Below are positions 12,501 through 26,003 of a stretch of DNA of 64,000 nucleotides, one piece after another. The position numbers were made by a program, and so were the translations under genes. The stretch is from Lumbricus terrestris. Lineage: Eukaryota > Annelida > Clitellata > Crassiclitellata > Lumbricidae. The stretch lies in assembly GCA_949752735.1 (NCBI GenBank), contig OX457039.1, forward strand, positions 22,980,830 to 23,044,829, given 5' to 3'. Each line of letters opens with the position of its first letter. Positions within the stretch are counted from its first letter, which is position 1. The notes under the pieces were generated by a model. It worked only from the letters and a program-made list of their open reading frames with translations. It had not been told where the DNA came from and ran no database searches.

Positions 12501-15500
12501 AATTATTTGCAAAAGGGATGAATATCAACCGGATATTCATTACATAATTATTTGCAAAAGGGATGAATATCAACCGGATATTCATTACATAATTGTTTGC
12601 AAAAGGGATGAATACGCCTATCAACCGAATATTCATTACATAATTATTTACAAAAGGGATGAATATCAACCGGATATTCATTACATAATTATTTGCAAAA
12701 GGAATGAATATCAACCGGATATTCATTACATAATTATTTGCAAAAGGGATGAATATCAACCGGATATTCAGTACATAATTGTTTGCAAAAGGGATGAGTA
12801 CGCCTTTCAACCGAATATTCATTACATAATTATTTGAAAATGGGATGAATATCAACCGGATATTCATTACATAATTATTTGCAAAAGGGATGAATGTCAA
12901 CCTAATTTTCATAACATAATTATTTGCAAAAGGGATGAATATCAACCGGATATTCATTACATAATTTTTTGCAAAAGGGATGAATATCAACCGGATATTC
13001 ATTAGGCTACATAATTATTTGCAAAAGGGATGAATATCAACCGGATATTCATTACATAATTTTTGCAAAAGGGATGAATATCAACCGGATATTCATTACA
13101 ATTACATAATTATTTGCAAAAGGGATGAATATCAACCGGATATTCATTACATAATTGTTTGCAAAAGGGATGAATATCAACCGGATATTCATTACATAAT
13201 TGTTTGCAAAAGGGATGAATACGCCTATCAACCGAATATTCATTACATAATTATTTACAAAAGGGATGAATATCAACCGGATATTCATTACATAATTATT
13301 TGCAAAAGGAATGAATATCAACCGGATATTCATTACATAATTATTTGCAAAAGGGATGAATATCAACCGGATATTCAGTACATAATTGTTTGCAAAAGGG
13401 ATGAGTACGCCTTTCAACCGAATATTCATTACATAATTATTTGAAAATGGGATGAATATCAACCGGATATTCATTACATAATTATTTGCAAAAGGGATGA
13501 ATGTCAACCTGATTTTTATAACATAATTATTTGCAAAAGGGATGAATATCAACCGGATATTCATTACATAATTATTTGCAAAAGGGATGAATATCAACCG
13601 GATATTCATTACAATTACATAATTGTTTGCAAAAGGGATGAATACGCCTATCAACCGAATATTCATTACATAATTATTTGCAAAAGGGATGAATATCAAC
13701 CGGATATTCATTACATAATTATTTGCAAAAGGGATGAATATCAACCGGATATTCATTACATAATTGTTTGCAAAAGGGATGAATACGCCTATCAACCGAA
13801 TATTCATTACATAATTATTTGCAAAAGTGATGAATATCAACCGGACATTCATTACATAATTATTTGCAAAAGGGATGAATGTCAACCTAATTTTCATAAC
13901 ATAATTATTTGCAAAAGGGATGAATATCAACCGGATATTCATTACATAATTATTTGCAAAAGGGATGAATATCAACCGGATATTCATTAGGCTACATAAT
14001 TATTTGCAAAAGGGATGAATATCAACCGGATATTCATTACATAATTTTTGCAAAAGGGATGAATATCAACCGGATATTCATTACAATTACATAATTATTT
14101 GCAAAAGGGATGAATATCAACCGGATATTCTTTACATAATTATTTGCAAAAGGGATGAATATCAACCGGATATTCATTACATAATTGTTTGCAAAAGGGA
14201 TGAATACGCCTATCAACCGAATATTCATTACATAATTATTTACAAAAGGGATGAATATCAACCGGATATTCATTACATAATTATTTGCAAAAGGAATGAA
14301 TATCAACCGGATATTTATTACATAATTGTTTGCAAAAGGGATGAATATCAACCGGATATTCATTAGGCTACATAATTATTTGCAAAAGGGATGAATATCA
14401 ACCGGATATTCATTACATAATTATTTGCAAAAGGGATGAATATCAACCGGATATTCATTACATAATTATTTGCAAAAGGGATGAATATCAACCGGATATT
14501 CATTACATAATTGTTTGCAAAAGGGATGAATACGCCTATCAACCGAATATTCATTACATAATTATTTGCAAAAGGGATGAATATCAACCGGATATTCATT
14601 ACAATTACATAATTGTTTGCAAAAGGGATGAATACGCCTATCAACCGAATATTCATTACATAATTATTTGCAAAAGGGATGAATATCAACCGGATATTCA
14701 TTACATAATTATTTGCAAAAGGGATGAATATCAACCGGATATTCATTACATAATTGTTTGCAAAAGGGATGAATACGCCTATCAACCGAATATTCATTAC
14801 ATAATTATTTGCAAAAGTGATGAATATCAACCGGACATTCATTACATAATTATTTGCAAAAGGGATGAATGTCAACCTAATTTTCATAACATAATTATTT
14901 GCAAAAGGGATGAATGTCAACCTAATTTTCATAACATAATTATTTGCAAAAGGGATGAATATCAACCGGATATTCATTACATAATTTTTGCAAAAGGGAT
15001 GAATATCAACCGGATATTCATTACAATTACATAATTATTTGCAAAAGGGATGAATATCAACCGGATATTCATTACATAATTATTTGCAAAAGGGATGAAT
15101 ATCAACCGGATATTCATTACATAATTGTTTGCAAAAGGGATGAATACGCCTATCAACCGAATATTCATTACATAATTATTTACAAAAGGGATGAATATCA
15201 ACCGGATATTCATTACATAATTATTTGCAAAAGGAATGAATATCAACCGGATATTCATTACATAATTATTTGCAAAAGGGATGAATATCAACCGGATATT
15301 CAGTACATAATTGTTTGCAAAAGGGATGAGTACGCCTTTCAACCGAATATTCATTACATAATTATTTGAAAATGGGATGAATATCAACCGGATATTCATT
15401 ACATAATTATTTGCAAAAGGGATGAATGTCAACCTAATTTTCATAACATAATTATTTGCAAAAGGGATGAATATCAACCGGATATTCATTACATAATTTT

Positions 15501-18500
15501 TTGCAAAAGGGATGAATATCAACCGGATATTCATTAGGCTACATAATTATTTGCAAAAGGGATGAATATCAACCGGATATTCATTACATAATTTTTGCAA
15601 AAGGGATGAATATCAACCGGATATTCATTACAATTACATAATTATTTGCAAAAGGGATGAATATCAACCGGATATTCATTACATAATTGTTTGCAAAAGG
15701 GATGAATATCAACCGGATATTCATTACATAATTGTTTGCAAAAGGGATGAATACGCCTATCAACCGAATATTCATTACATAATTATTTACAAAAGGGATG
15801 AATATCAACCGGATATTCATTACATAATTATTTGCAAAAGGAATGAATATCAACCGGATATTCATTACATAATTATTTGCAAAAGGGATGAATATCAACC
15901 GGATATTCAGTACATAATTGTTTGCAAAAGGGATGAGTACGCCTTTCAACCGAATATTCATTACATAATTATTTGAAAATGGGATGAATATCAACCGGAT
16001 ATTCATTACATAATTATTTGCAAAAGGGATGAATGTCAACCTGATTTTTATAACATAATTATTTGCAAAAGGGATGAATATCAACCGGATATTCATTACA
16101 TAATTATTTGCAAAAGGGATGAATATCAACCGGATATTCATTACAATTACATAATTGTTTGCAAAAGGGATGAATACGCCTATCAACCGAATATTCATTA
16201 CATAATTATTTGCAAAAGGGATGAATATCAACCGGATATTCATTACATAATTATTTGCAAAAGGGATGAATATCAACCGGATATTCATTACATAATTGTT
16301 TGCAAAAGGGATGAATACGCCTATCAACCGAATATTCATTACATAATTATTTGCAAAAGTGATGAATATCAACCGGACATTCATTACATAATTATTTGCA
16401 AAAGGGATGAATGTCAACCTAATTTTCATAACATAATTATTTGCAAAAGGGATGAATATCAACCGGATATTCATTACATAATTATTTGCAAAAGGGATGA
16501 ATATCAACCGGATATTCATTAGGCTACATAATTATTTGCAAAAGGGATGAATATCAACCGGATATTCATTACATAATTTTTGCAAAAGGGATGAATATCA
16601 ACCGGATATTCATTACAATTACATAATTATTTGCAAAAGGGATGAATATCAACCGGATATTCTTTACATAATTATTTGCAAAAGGGATGAATATCAACCG
16701 GATATTCATTACATAATTGTTTGCAAAAGGGATGAATACGCCTATCAACCGAATATTCATTACATAATTATTTACAAAAGGGATGAATATCAACCGGATA
16801 TTCATTACATAATTATTTGCAAAAGGAATGAATATCAACCGGATATTTATTACATAATTGTTTGCAAAAGGGATGAATATCAACCGGATATTCATTAGGC
16901 TACATAATTATTTGCAAAAGGGATGAATATCAACCGGATATTCATTACATAATTATTTGCAAAAGGGCTGAATATCAACCGGATATTCATTACATAATTG
17001 TTTGCAAAAGGGATGAATATCAACCGGATATTCATTACAATTACATAATTATTTGCAAAAGGGATGAATATCAACCGGATATTCATTACATAATTATTTG
17101 CAAAAGGGATGAATATCAACCGGATATTCATTACATAATTGTTTGCAAAAGGGATGAATACGCCTATCAACCGAATATTCATTACATAATTATTTGCAAA
17201 AGGGATGAATATCAACCGGATATTCATTACATAATTATTTGCAAAAGGGATGAATATCAACCGGATATTCATTACATAATTGTTTGCAAAAGGGATGAAT
17301 ACGCCTATCAACCGAATATTCATTACATAATTATTTGCAAAAGTGATGAATATCAACCGGACATTCATTACATAATTATTTGCAAAAGGGATGAATGTCA
17401 ACCTAATTTTCATAACATAATTATTTGCAAAAGGGATGAATATCAACCGGATATTCATTACATAATTATTTGCAAAAGGGATGAATATCAACCGGATATT
17501 CATTAGGCTACATAATTATTTGCAAAAGGGATGAATATCAACCGGATATTCATTACATAATTATTTGCAAAAGGGATGAATATCAACCGGATATTCATTA
17601 CAATTACATAATTATTTGCAAAAGGGATGAATATCAACCGGATATTCATTACATAATTATTTGCAAAAGGGATGAATATCAACCGGATATTCATTACATA
17701 ATTGTTTGCAAAAGGGATGAATACGCCTATCAACCGAATATTCATTACATAATTATTTGCAAAAAAGATGAATATCAACCGGATATTCATTACATAATTA
17801 TTTGCAAAAGGGATGAATATCAACCGGATATTCATTACATAATTGTTTGCAAAAGGGATGAATACGCCTATCAACCGAATATTCATTACATAATTGTTTG
17901 CAAAAGTGATGAATATCAACCGGACATTCATTACATAATTATTTGCAAAAGGGATGAATGTCAACCTAATTTTCATAACATAATTATTTGCAAAAGGGAT
18001 GAATATCAACCGGATATTCATTACATAATTATTTGCAAAAGGGATGAATATCAACCGGATATTCATTAGGCTACATAATTATTTGCAAAAAAGATGAATA
18101 TCAACCGGATATTCATTACATAATTATTTGCAAAAGGGATGAATATCAACCGGATATTCATTACAATTACATAATTATTTGCAAAAGGGATGAATATCAA
18201 CCGGATATTCATTACATAATTATTTGCAAAAGGGATGAATATCAACCGGATATTCATTACATAATTGTTTGCAAAAGGGATGAATACGCCTATCAACCGA
18301 ATATTCATTACATAATTATTTGCAAAAGGGATGAATATCAACCGGATATTCATTACATAATTATTTGCAAAAGGGATGAATATCAACCGGATATTCATTA
18401 CATAATTGTTTGCAAAAGGGATGAATACGCCTATCAACCGAATATTCATTACATAATTATTTGCAAAAGTGATGAATATCAACCGGACATTCATTACATA

Positions 18501-20484
18501 ATTATTTGCAAAAGGGATGAATGTCAACCTAATTTTCATAACATAATTATTTGCAAAAGGGATGAATATCAACCGGATATTCATTACATAATTATTTGCA
18601 AAAGGGATGAATATCAACCGGATATTCATTAGGCTACATAATTATTTGCAAAAGGGATGAATATCAACCGGATATTCATTACATAATTATTTGCAAAAGG
18701 GATGAATATCAACCGGATATTCATTACAATTACATAATTTTTTGCAAAAGGGATGAATATCAACCGGATATTCATTACATAATTATTTGCAAAAGGGATG
18801 AATATCAACCGGATATTCATTACATAATTGTTTGCAAAAGGGATGAATACGCCTATCAACCGAATATTCATTACATAATTATTTACAAAAGGGATGAATA
18901 TCAACCGGATATTCATTACATAATTATTTGCAAAAAGGATGAATATCAACCGGATATTCATTACATAATTACTTGCAAAAGGGATGAATATCAACCGGAT
19001 ATTCATTACATAATTATTTGCAAAAGGGATGAATATCAACCGGATATTCATTACAATTACATAATTATTTGCAAAAGGGATGAATATCAACCGGATATTC
19101 ATTACATAATTGTTTGCAAAAGGGATGAATACGCCTATCAACCGAATATTCATTACATAATTATTTGCAAAAGGGATGAATATCAACCGGATATTCATTA
19201 CATAATTATTTGCAAAAGGGATGAATATCAACCGGATATTCATTACATAATTACTTGCAAAAGGGATGAATATCAACCGGATATTCATTACATAATTGTT
19301 TGCAAAAGGGATGAATACGCCTATCAACCGAATATTCATTACATAATTATTTGCAAAAGTGATGAATATCAACCGGACATTCATTACATAATTATTTGCA
19401 AACGGGATGAATGTCAACCTAATTTTCATAACATAATTATTTGCAAAAGGGATGAATATCAACCGGATATTCATTACATAATTATTTGCAAAAGGGATGA
19501 ATATCAACCGGATATTCATTAGGCTACATAATTATTTGCAAAAGGGATGAATATCAACCGGATATTCATTACATAATTATTTGCAAAAGGGATGAATATC
19601 AACCGGATATTCATTACAATTACATAATTATTTGCAAAAGGGATCAATATCAACCGGATATTCATTACATAATTATTTGCAAAAGGGATGAATATCAACC
19701 GGATATTCTTTAGGCTACATAATTATTTGCAAAAGGGATGAATATCAACCGGATATTCATTACATAATTATTTGCAAAAGGGATGAATATCAACCGGATA
19801 TTCATTACAATTACATAATTATTTGCAAAAGGGATGAATATCAACCGGATATTCATTACATAATTATTTGCAAAAGGGATGAATATCAACCGGATATTCA
19901 TTACATAATTGTTTGCAAAAGGGATGAATGTCAACCTAATTTTCATAACATAATTATTTGCAAAAGGGATGAATATCAACCGGATATTCATTACATAATT
20001 ATTTGCAAAAGGGATGAATATCAACCGGATATTCATTAGGCTACATAATTATTTGCAAAAGGGATGAATATCAACCGGATATTCATTACATAATTATTTG
20101 CAAAAGGGATGAATATCAACCGGATATTCATTACAATTACATAATTATTTGCAAAAGGGATGAATATCAACCGGATATTCATTACATAATTATTTGCAAA
20201 AGGGATGAATATCAACCGGATATTCATTACATAATTGTTTGCAAAAGGGATGAATATCAACCGGATATTCATTACATAATTATTTGCAAAAGGGATGAAT
20301 ATCAACCGGATATTCATTACATAATTATTTGCAAAAGGGATGAATATCAACCGGATATTCATTACATAAGCTTAATTGTTTGCAAAAGGGATGAATATCA
20401 ACCGGATATTCATTACATAATTATTTGCAAAAGGGATGAATATCAACCGGATATTCATTACATAATTATTTGCAAAAGGAATGA
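9512..20484. repeat. 45-bp satellite array with higher-order repeats
   Basis: About 11 kb of head-to-tail units, roughly 240 by length. The basic unit runs ATGAATATCAACCGGATATT then CATTACATAATTATTTGCAA then AAGGG. Variants include a 51-bp form with ATACGCCTATCAACCG, a form with ATGTCAACCTAATTTTCAT, a form with GTGATGAATATCAACCGGAC, and junction forms TTAGGCTACA and TTACAATTACA. Each basic unit holds a perfect 9-bp inverted repeat, ATGAATATC-AACCG-GATATTCAT. Unit lengths are mostly multiples of three and lack stops on the minus strand, so long frames arise mechanically. Confidence 0.97.
11832..16895. repeat. Two adjacent 2,532-bp higher-order repeat copies
   Basis: The order of variant units from 11832 to 14363 recurs from 14364 to 16895. 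Landmark junctions at 11831, 12445, 13052 and 14037 reappear exactly 2,532 bp later, including private variants such as FAKNYV and KNIRL in the minus-strand reading. The start of the same block also resembles 10053-10667. Downstream, shorter periods are used: about 563 bp (17503-18629) and 326 bp (19710-20362). Confidence 0.85.
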
Positions 20485-21240
20485 GGTACAATACGGACGT
20501 GTACCGGCCAAACAAGTCAAGCCGCTCACTAGAGACGTCAACTGAAAAATAAATAGCATGGGCTTAAAACGCCGTGCACTGATATGATTTGGACCTCTTC
20601 TATAAAAATGTGAACTTCACATTAAAATATGCTTTTCCTTACAATGGGCGGACTAAGCAAATGTAGAACTGCGCTATGAATTCGAGCAGAACCAAAGACA
20701 GTTTACCAAAACTCTGTAGGCTATAATTCGTTCTTGACTGTAACGGATAGATGTGTGTTCTGTGCATGTAGACTGAAGTGTGGAGACTGCGCTACGGCGA
20801 ATGTCTGAGTTTACTACAGGCGGCACAGGATGAGATCAAAATCCTTCGAAAGGTGCACAGACCAGTCAGCGTCATCCACCGCAACTACAGCTGCAATTCT
20901 ATCGTCAGTCCATTTCTTCCGATGGGCTCTCTGGCGTCAGAACTTCACGACAGTCAGAGAAAGAACCTGTTTTACCATTTCGGATATTCTCCCTCAGCCA
21001 TCAAGTGAGTCCACGTTCACACGAAAGTTATAGGCCTACTACTTGCTAAGCTCTTCAAACGAAACTGATGCTGTGATACAAATGCTGAACGAAAGAAACC
21101 CCAATAACATTACTTAACATCTGCCTAGAAACCTTGGTCTGCAATGGAAAGGACTGGCGCACATTAGATGCCGCTGGTATGATGTGTTCCAGATTAAATT
21201 ATTTAAAATATTTATCTATTTTTACCATAATATTTGGTTA
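20485..21240. other. No gene recognised
   Basis: Unique-looking sequence after the satellite. Short frames near 20778-21033 have no recognisable motif. Confidence 0.5.
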
Positions 21241-21244
21241 AAAA

Positions 21245-21420
21245 TAGGACCGCAGCAGGTAGTCGTCCATCCAATAATGAACGACAGAAGACTACCAGCT
21301 GCGGCCTTCCACGGCAATGTGGAGGCAGGGAGAAGCAGAGGGCGCCAGAGGAAAACCTGGATGGACAACATTGTCACGACCCTAGCCCGATCTGTTCGTT
21401 CAAGACTTTGGCCGTGACGT
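21245..21420 (+). pseudogene. LINE C-terminal fragment
   Basis: The translation ends in a basic GRSRGRQRKTWMDNI stretch, which resembles the extreme C-terminus of RTE-like LINE polyproteins (compare KGRPHKEWLDNISEW in the LINE at 32398-34329). Only about 55 codons remain and no RT core is present. Assigned on this motif alone. Confidence 0.5.
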
Positions 21421-21644
21421 TTTCACAGTGCAGAGGACTCGTTTTAAATAATTTATTATTAAACAAAACAATAGCAGAGATTAATTAGAAATATATAAAC
21501 TTGGAGGCTCCTCCGGTAATGTTAAAAGATCGTTCAGACGTCTGTAAAATCTCTCCGTTGAAGTTCAGTTACTCTTCGCTGATCGATGTTATGTCAAGCG
21601 CGTCTGCCGAGCCTCTCCCTAATAATGGCCTGCACCGTCTTATA

Positions 21645-22874
21645 CAGGGCCGGATTTACCTGTAAGCCAACTAAGCCCGTGCTTAGGGCCTCCGGAGTCT
21701 GGGGGGCCTCCAAAAGTGAACTAAAGAAAAAACTCAGTGGCTTTTAAATTATAACTTATAAATTATAAGCCACTGATTTTTTTCCTTAGTTCACGATTGA
21801 TAGTAATCAATCATTTTATCTTACTTTTTAGTAGGAATTGATGCGGCTAATGCGTAAGATCGAACACACTTGCTCTTAGTTCTTTAATAATAAAGTTGAG
21901 CGCTTGCGTCTCATCGATATTTCATCTGGTAAGAACCTGCGACAGCCGATACAATGTCATCATTGTTTAATGCGGAAAGTGATATGAGGAAGAACACGTT
22001 TTTTGAATGTTTGATCGATGGTAAAAGTGCATTTTAGCGTATTTAGTTATTCACCATTGCATGGGTTTCACGGTTTTCACCGTTTCAGTGTTTATCAGAT
22101 ACAAGTCGGATTGACGAAAAATAATTCTTCCAACATAGCAGTCGGATTCATAAAAATAATTTTTACCGAAATAGAAATGGGATTATTTAAAACAATTTCG
22201 CTGAAATCGAAGTTGGATTCGTAAAATTAATAATAATTTCTAATTAAACAGAAGTGATATTGATGAAAAATAACTTCCAATCCAACTGGAGAAATGGTAA
22301 ATATAAGGAAAAACAGTCATCAAGATTTCTATCACATCATTGTCAGGGACGGCATCAAAAGCGCGTTTCCTAACCTTGAAGTGGTGCTTCGTAGCCTATG
22401 TTTCTGAGTTTAATGGTAGGCGACCGTAGGCCTAACAAATTGCATTGGCGAGCGATCGTTCTCGCAGCTCAAGCGCATAAAAAAGCGAACTTCGCTCCAC
22501 GATGCACCAGAATAAACTCGATCTGCTCATTGAGCTTGCTTTTCATTGAATGCAAACAACTACGCAAAAGTCCGTTTGATGACATTATCGCAGATTATGC
22601 GATGCAGAAATGCAGGAAAAGTTGATGTAAAACTTCATTGTGATTTTTAGTTTGTATACCATAAAAAAATGGAATAAAACGAGTGTATCAATTACAAAAT
22701 TTCCACTCGTTATAAAGACTAGCAGTTGTAGTTGATCAAACATGGATCACTGGCGCAATATGCATTATGAATATACTTAGATTTAGCAAAATGCATTTTG
22801 TCTGTTTTTATCCTTAATTGGGGGCCTCATAATTGAAATTGCTTAGGGCCTCACTCTGTTCAAATCCGGCCCTG
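21645..22874. mobile_element. hAT-type non-autonomous element
   Basis: The ends are CAGGGCCGGATTTA (left) and AAATCCGGCCCTG (right). The flanking 8 bp are GTCTTATA and GTCTTAAA, a TSD with one mismatch, as expected for hAT. Subterminal GCTTAGGGCCTC motifs occur at both ends. An internal hairpin lies at about 21713-21796. No transposase frame is seen. Confidence 0.8.
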
Positions 22875-23844
22875 GTCTTAAATATGACGCCTGCTGCCTT
22901 GATGGCCTGGGCAGCCGGCGTTAACGGTTCCTCGTCCCGTCGGGTGGTCGCCTCAAAGCGTCCGCGACCAATTTGCCCACATCTGGTCGTCGACCCTTTG
23001 CCGTCACTTCAAAGGGCACCTCGTGGGAGTCGTTTGGGTCCCTCACGGAAGTGTTGATGGGCTCTCACCCGTTGTCGGCGAACCCAGCGACCTCTTCGCC
23101 TCCCGGTGCTTTGCCTGCCGACGGTGGACTCCGCGACCCCCTCGCTTCTAGATGCTGTGACCGTGACAAACAAAAGAGAGGATCTGGAGGAAAGGAACAT
23201 GGATATGAGGAATGCCATGGGTATCATCAAGGGCAGAGCAGGGTGGAGATGCCATGTAAAGGCATCATCATCGGCGCGGGCGGACGGAGGAGAGCAATGA
23301 TGATGACGATGACCATAATATGTCTTTGCCATCTAGCTAATTTGAACTAGGCGTAAAACTAGTTCAACAACTAACTAACTAAGACCTGTGTCTCTCGTTT
23401 CTTTCATTTTCGTTACATCATGCACGCACTCTTAAAGAATAAAAATAGGGCTGCGAAGATTAACGATTAACAAATGGTTTTTTGGTTTGGTCGATTGATT
23501 TTCGTAAGTTTTTCCGCATTTCAAGCAAGCTTATAGTCTTATTGTCAAGCGGCCATTTCCAGCGTAAGCAACATATGCATCTCCGTACTCCAGTCCCAAA
23601 TCATAATTTTATGCTACATGCTAAAGAGTCAACCGGATATTCATTACACGAGTCTATCATCGCTCTGGCAGTCAACAACTGGAATGTCGTAGCTAGCGGA
23701 ATATTTTCCTTCGGGTGTACAAGCTTTTTCTTTTTTTGATTCTTGAAAAAGACCTCTCGGAACTGCTTCTCCCCGCCACAGAGCAGAGCGAATAGGTGCT
23801 ACTGAAAGCCGTGTCCTTCCAAGTTCCAACACGCCAGCGACTGG
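22875..23844. other. No confirmed gene; possible LINE tail
   Basis: 22880-23330 is GC-rich and ends with GATGATGACGATGACC, which could be a decayed RTE-type tail, but no core motif supports this. 23400-23840 has no recognisable gene. A 20-bp piece of the 45-bp satellite is at 23629-23648. Confidence 0.4.
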
Positions 23845-24512
23845 CTACATTGTCTACCGACTACCTCCTGTGGCAGCGATGAGGCAATCAGAGTGGCAGT
23901 TGCACTTCGTCTGGGAGCCAACATTTGTCAACCTCACGTCTGCGCTTGTGGCACGCTGGTCACCCCTAGAGTTACACGCGGCCTTTCCTGTACTCTGGGT
24001 TTGGTCGCGTTGTCAGACACGCTGTCATCAACGATATAATTCATCATAGTCTCATCAAAGCCGGCTTTCCAGCAATCAAAGAGCTACGGGGCATGCTGCT
24101 ATCGGACGGTAGGAGGCCTGACGCACGCACCACCCTTATACCGTGGAAAGCGGGCCGAAGCCTCGTTTGGGACGCCACTGTGGTCGACACCCTAGCGACT
24201 TCTTGTCTGCAGGCACCAGCTGTCACAGCAAAACCACAGCTGTCACAGCAGGAGCATCAGCAGAAATTGCGGATACCTGAAAAGAACAAAAATACCAGTC
24301 CATTGTGCAGCTACTCATGACTTCATCCCGCTAGCCCTGGGAACGCTAGGACCCATTGACTCGAAAGTAATTACACTCATAACAGATATAGGTCGTTACT
24401 TAACAAAGGCGTCAGACGATGTGAGAGAAACATTCTTCCTCTTCCAGAGACTGTCAGACTACTTATACAGTGCTTTAACGCTGTGGCCTTCGCGGATTCT
24501 TTCGCTAACCAT
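23845..24512 (+). pseudogene. RLE-LINE C-terminal fragment, degraded
   Basis: Frames broken by indels still read as the C-terminal half of the RLE-LINE family: CQPHVCACGT (zinc knuckle), then ELRGMLLSDGRRPD, TLIPWKAGRSLVWDATVVDT (the PD...D endonuclease core), and a final QRLS/CFNAVAFADSF-like end. The VVDT/VIDT form places it with the subfamily of 61313-61727 and 61839-63947. It ends in a short (TAA)n from which the next copy starts. Confidence 0.75.
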
Positions 24513-24536
24513 GCATAATAATAATAATAATCTCAG

Positions 24537-25442
24537 ATAATGCAATCTGCCATCCTTGCAGCTGGTGTGGCAGCCCCTGACCAGTTCGTGTCGGATCTGT
24601 TGGAAGCTCGTTGTGACACCTTGCCGGCGACAATGCACCCCTTACCCGGCAAACAGAACCTTTGGGACAGGCCCCTAGTTGAAAAGGACAAGGCGGAAAC
24701 CCGCCAGAGCGCCGTCGGGTTCGTCAACCGAGCCAGACCGGACGCGTCGTGCAGTCCCCATTCAGCGGACTGGCTGTTCGCGCTTCCAATCGCCGCTTGT
24801 GGCCTTGTCCTGGGTAATGAGGCTGTCCGGGTGGCGGTGGGCCTGAGGTTGGGCTTAGACTTGTGTGGTCCTCACACGTGCCAATGTGGCGAGGGAGTTG
24901 GCCCCGAGGGCCATCATGGCTTCGTCTGTAGGAGAGCCATGGGTCGGTCCCTTCGTCACCACGCCATAAATGACATCATTTGGCGTGCCCTCCGCAGAGC
25001 TGACATCCCAAGCATCAAGGAACCGACGGGCCTCTTTAGATCCGATGGAAAAAGGCCGGACGGGGCAACCCTCATACCCTGGTCAGGGGGGAAATACTTG
25101 GCTTGGGATGCCACCATCGTTCATACTTGTGCCGCCTCGTACATAACCCACCAGAACGGTTTGGTCCGGTCTGCATCAGTGCAGGCGGTCATCCGCAAAG
25201 AACAAAAATACGGAGGCCTGCCCACTTCGTACATCTTCCAGCCGGTGGCCATAGAGACATTGGGCCCACTCAACCCGTCGGTCTCAGACTTCATAAATGA
25301 AATTGGCAGCCGCATCTCTTCTATCAGTGGTGACAGACGTGAAGCCTTCTTCCTTTTTCAACGTCTGTCCATTTATATTCAACGTCACAACTTGGTCGCT
25401 TTCAAAGGTTCTTTTACCTCACACCCTGAAGACGAGGCCTGA
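24537..25442 (+). CDS. RLE-LINE C-terminal domain, 5'-truncated copy
   Basis: A 300-codon open frame beginning directly after (TAA)n, so the first ATG is probably not a real start. It is the C-terminal third of a non-LTR retrotransposon protein; the reverse transcriptase (RT) is missing. Residues 114-130 form a C-x-C-x8-H-x4-C knuckle (C114, C116, H125, C130), as in the R2/R4/NeSL group. The restriction-like endonuclease core follows: KRPDG (PD at 173-174) and WDAT (D190), matching PD-x(12-15)-D. It ends with FLFQRLSIYIQRHN. In an intact element this nuclease would nick the target to prime reverse transcription. Open but not functional alone. Confidence 0.85.
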   Translation: MMQSAILAAGVAAPDQFVSDLLEARCDTLPATMHPLPGKQNLWDRPLVEKDKAETRQSAVGFVNRARPDASCSPHSADWLFALPIAACGLVLGNEAVRVAVGLRLGLDLCGPHTCQCGEGVGPEGHHGFVCRRAMGRSLRHHAINDIIWRALRRADIPSIKEPTGLFRSDGKRPDGATLIPWSGGKYLAWDATIVHTCAASYITHQNGLVRSASVQAVIRKEQKYGGLPTSYIFQPVAIETLGPLNPSVSDFINEIGSRISSISGDRREAFFLFQRLSIYIQRHNLVAFKGSFTSHPEDEA

Positions 25443-26003
25443 CCCGCCAGACATTCATTCTTCAATTAATAATAGTCCATAAGTCCCTGTAGTCCTGGGC
25501 ACGACGTTAAACTGCATCCATCCTCCGCCACAGGGAACCAACAACGTCCCTGTGCCGGTCCTAAGCCCGGACAAAAGGAGGAAGGTTTGCCAGATGGGTG
25601 GCGATACTCTGGCAGTAAAAGACCAAGACGATTGAAATCCGCAAAAACCACGAAATATCGGCCCAGCTGCTCCAAGGTGTCATGATGTGGAGAAGACATG
25701 CACAGGCCGGTCAGGACAGACCGGTGGAGAGAGTCGGAGGAGAGAGCACGGGACACATACGGGCATTGACCCAGGTTGTCCTTCATGCCTCTCTCCCAAT
25801 ATTCTCTTCAATCAGACAAGGTGGTCTAGCTGCTTCAAGATGTTGATGGTATTGAGCAGACCTGTTGACCGAACCGGTTGAAGCTGGGCAGCATGACGCG
25901 AGACAGACTCAGACAGAGAGTGGCGTCGGACTCCTACGGGCACTGTGCCTATGGACATTGATGATGATGATAAGTCCCTGGGGGAGTGAAGTACCTCAGG
26001 GCA
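25443..26003 (+). other. Probable 3' UTR of the preceding LINE copy
   Basis: No coding content supported. The stretch ends with AAGTCCCTGGG...GTACCTCAGGGCAC (25973-26003) followed by an A- and TAA-rich tail, the same arrangement as at 36578-36610. Confidence 0.55.

Noticed and set aside
9592..20362. Long minus-strand reading frames repeating MNIRLIFIPFANNYV
   Set aside because: They follow from a 45-bp unit divisible by three in a satellite; boundaries fall at variant units, and no promoter or domain supports a gene.
9512..20484. CRISPR-like regular repeats
   Set aside because: There are no unique spacers; whole units repeat with variants, and the context is an animal genome.
23009..23350. 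Small proteins in the GC-rich block
   Set aside because: Overlapping frames on both strands follow from GC content; none has a recognisable domain.
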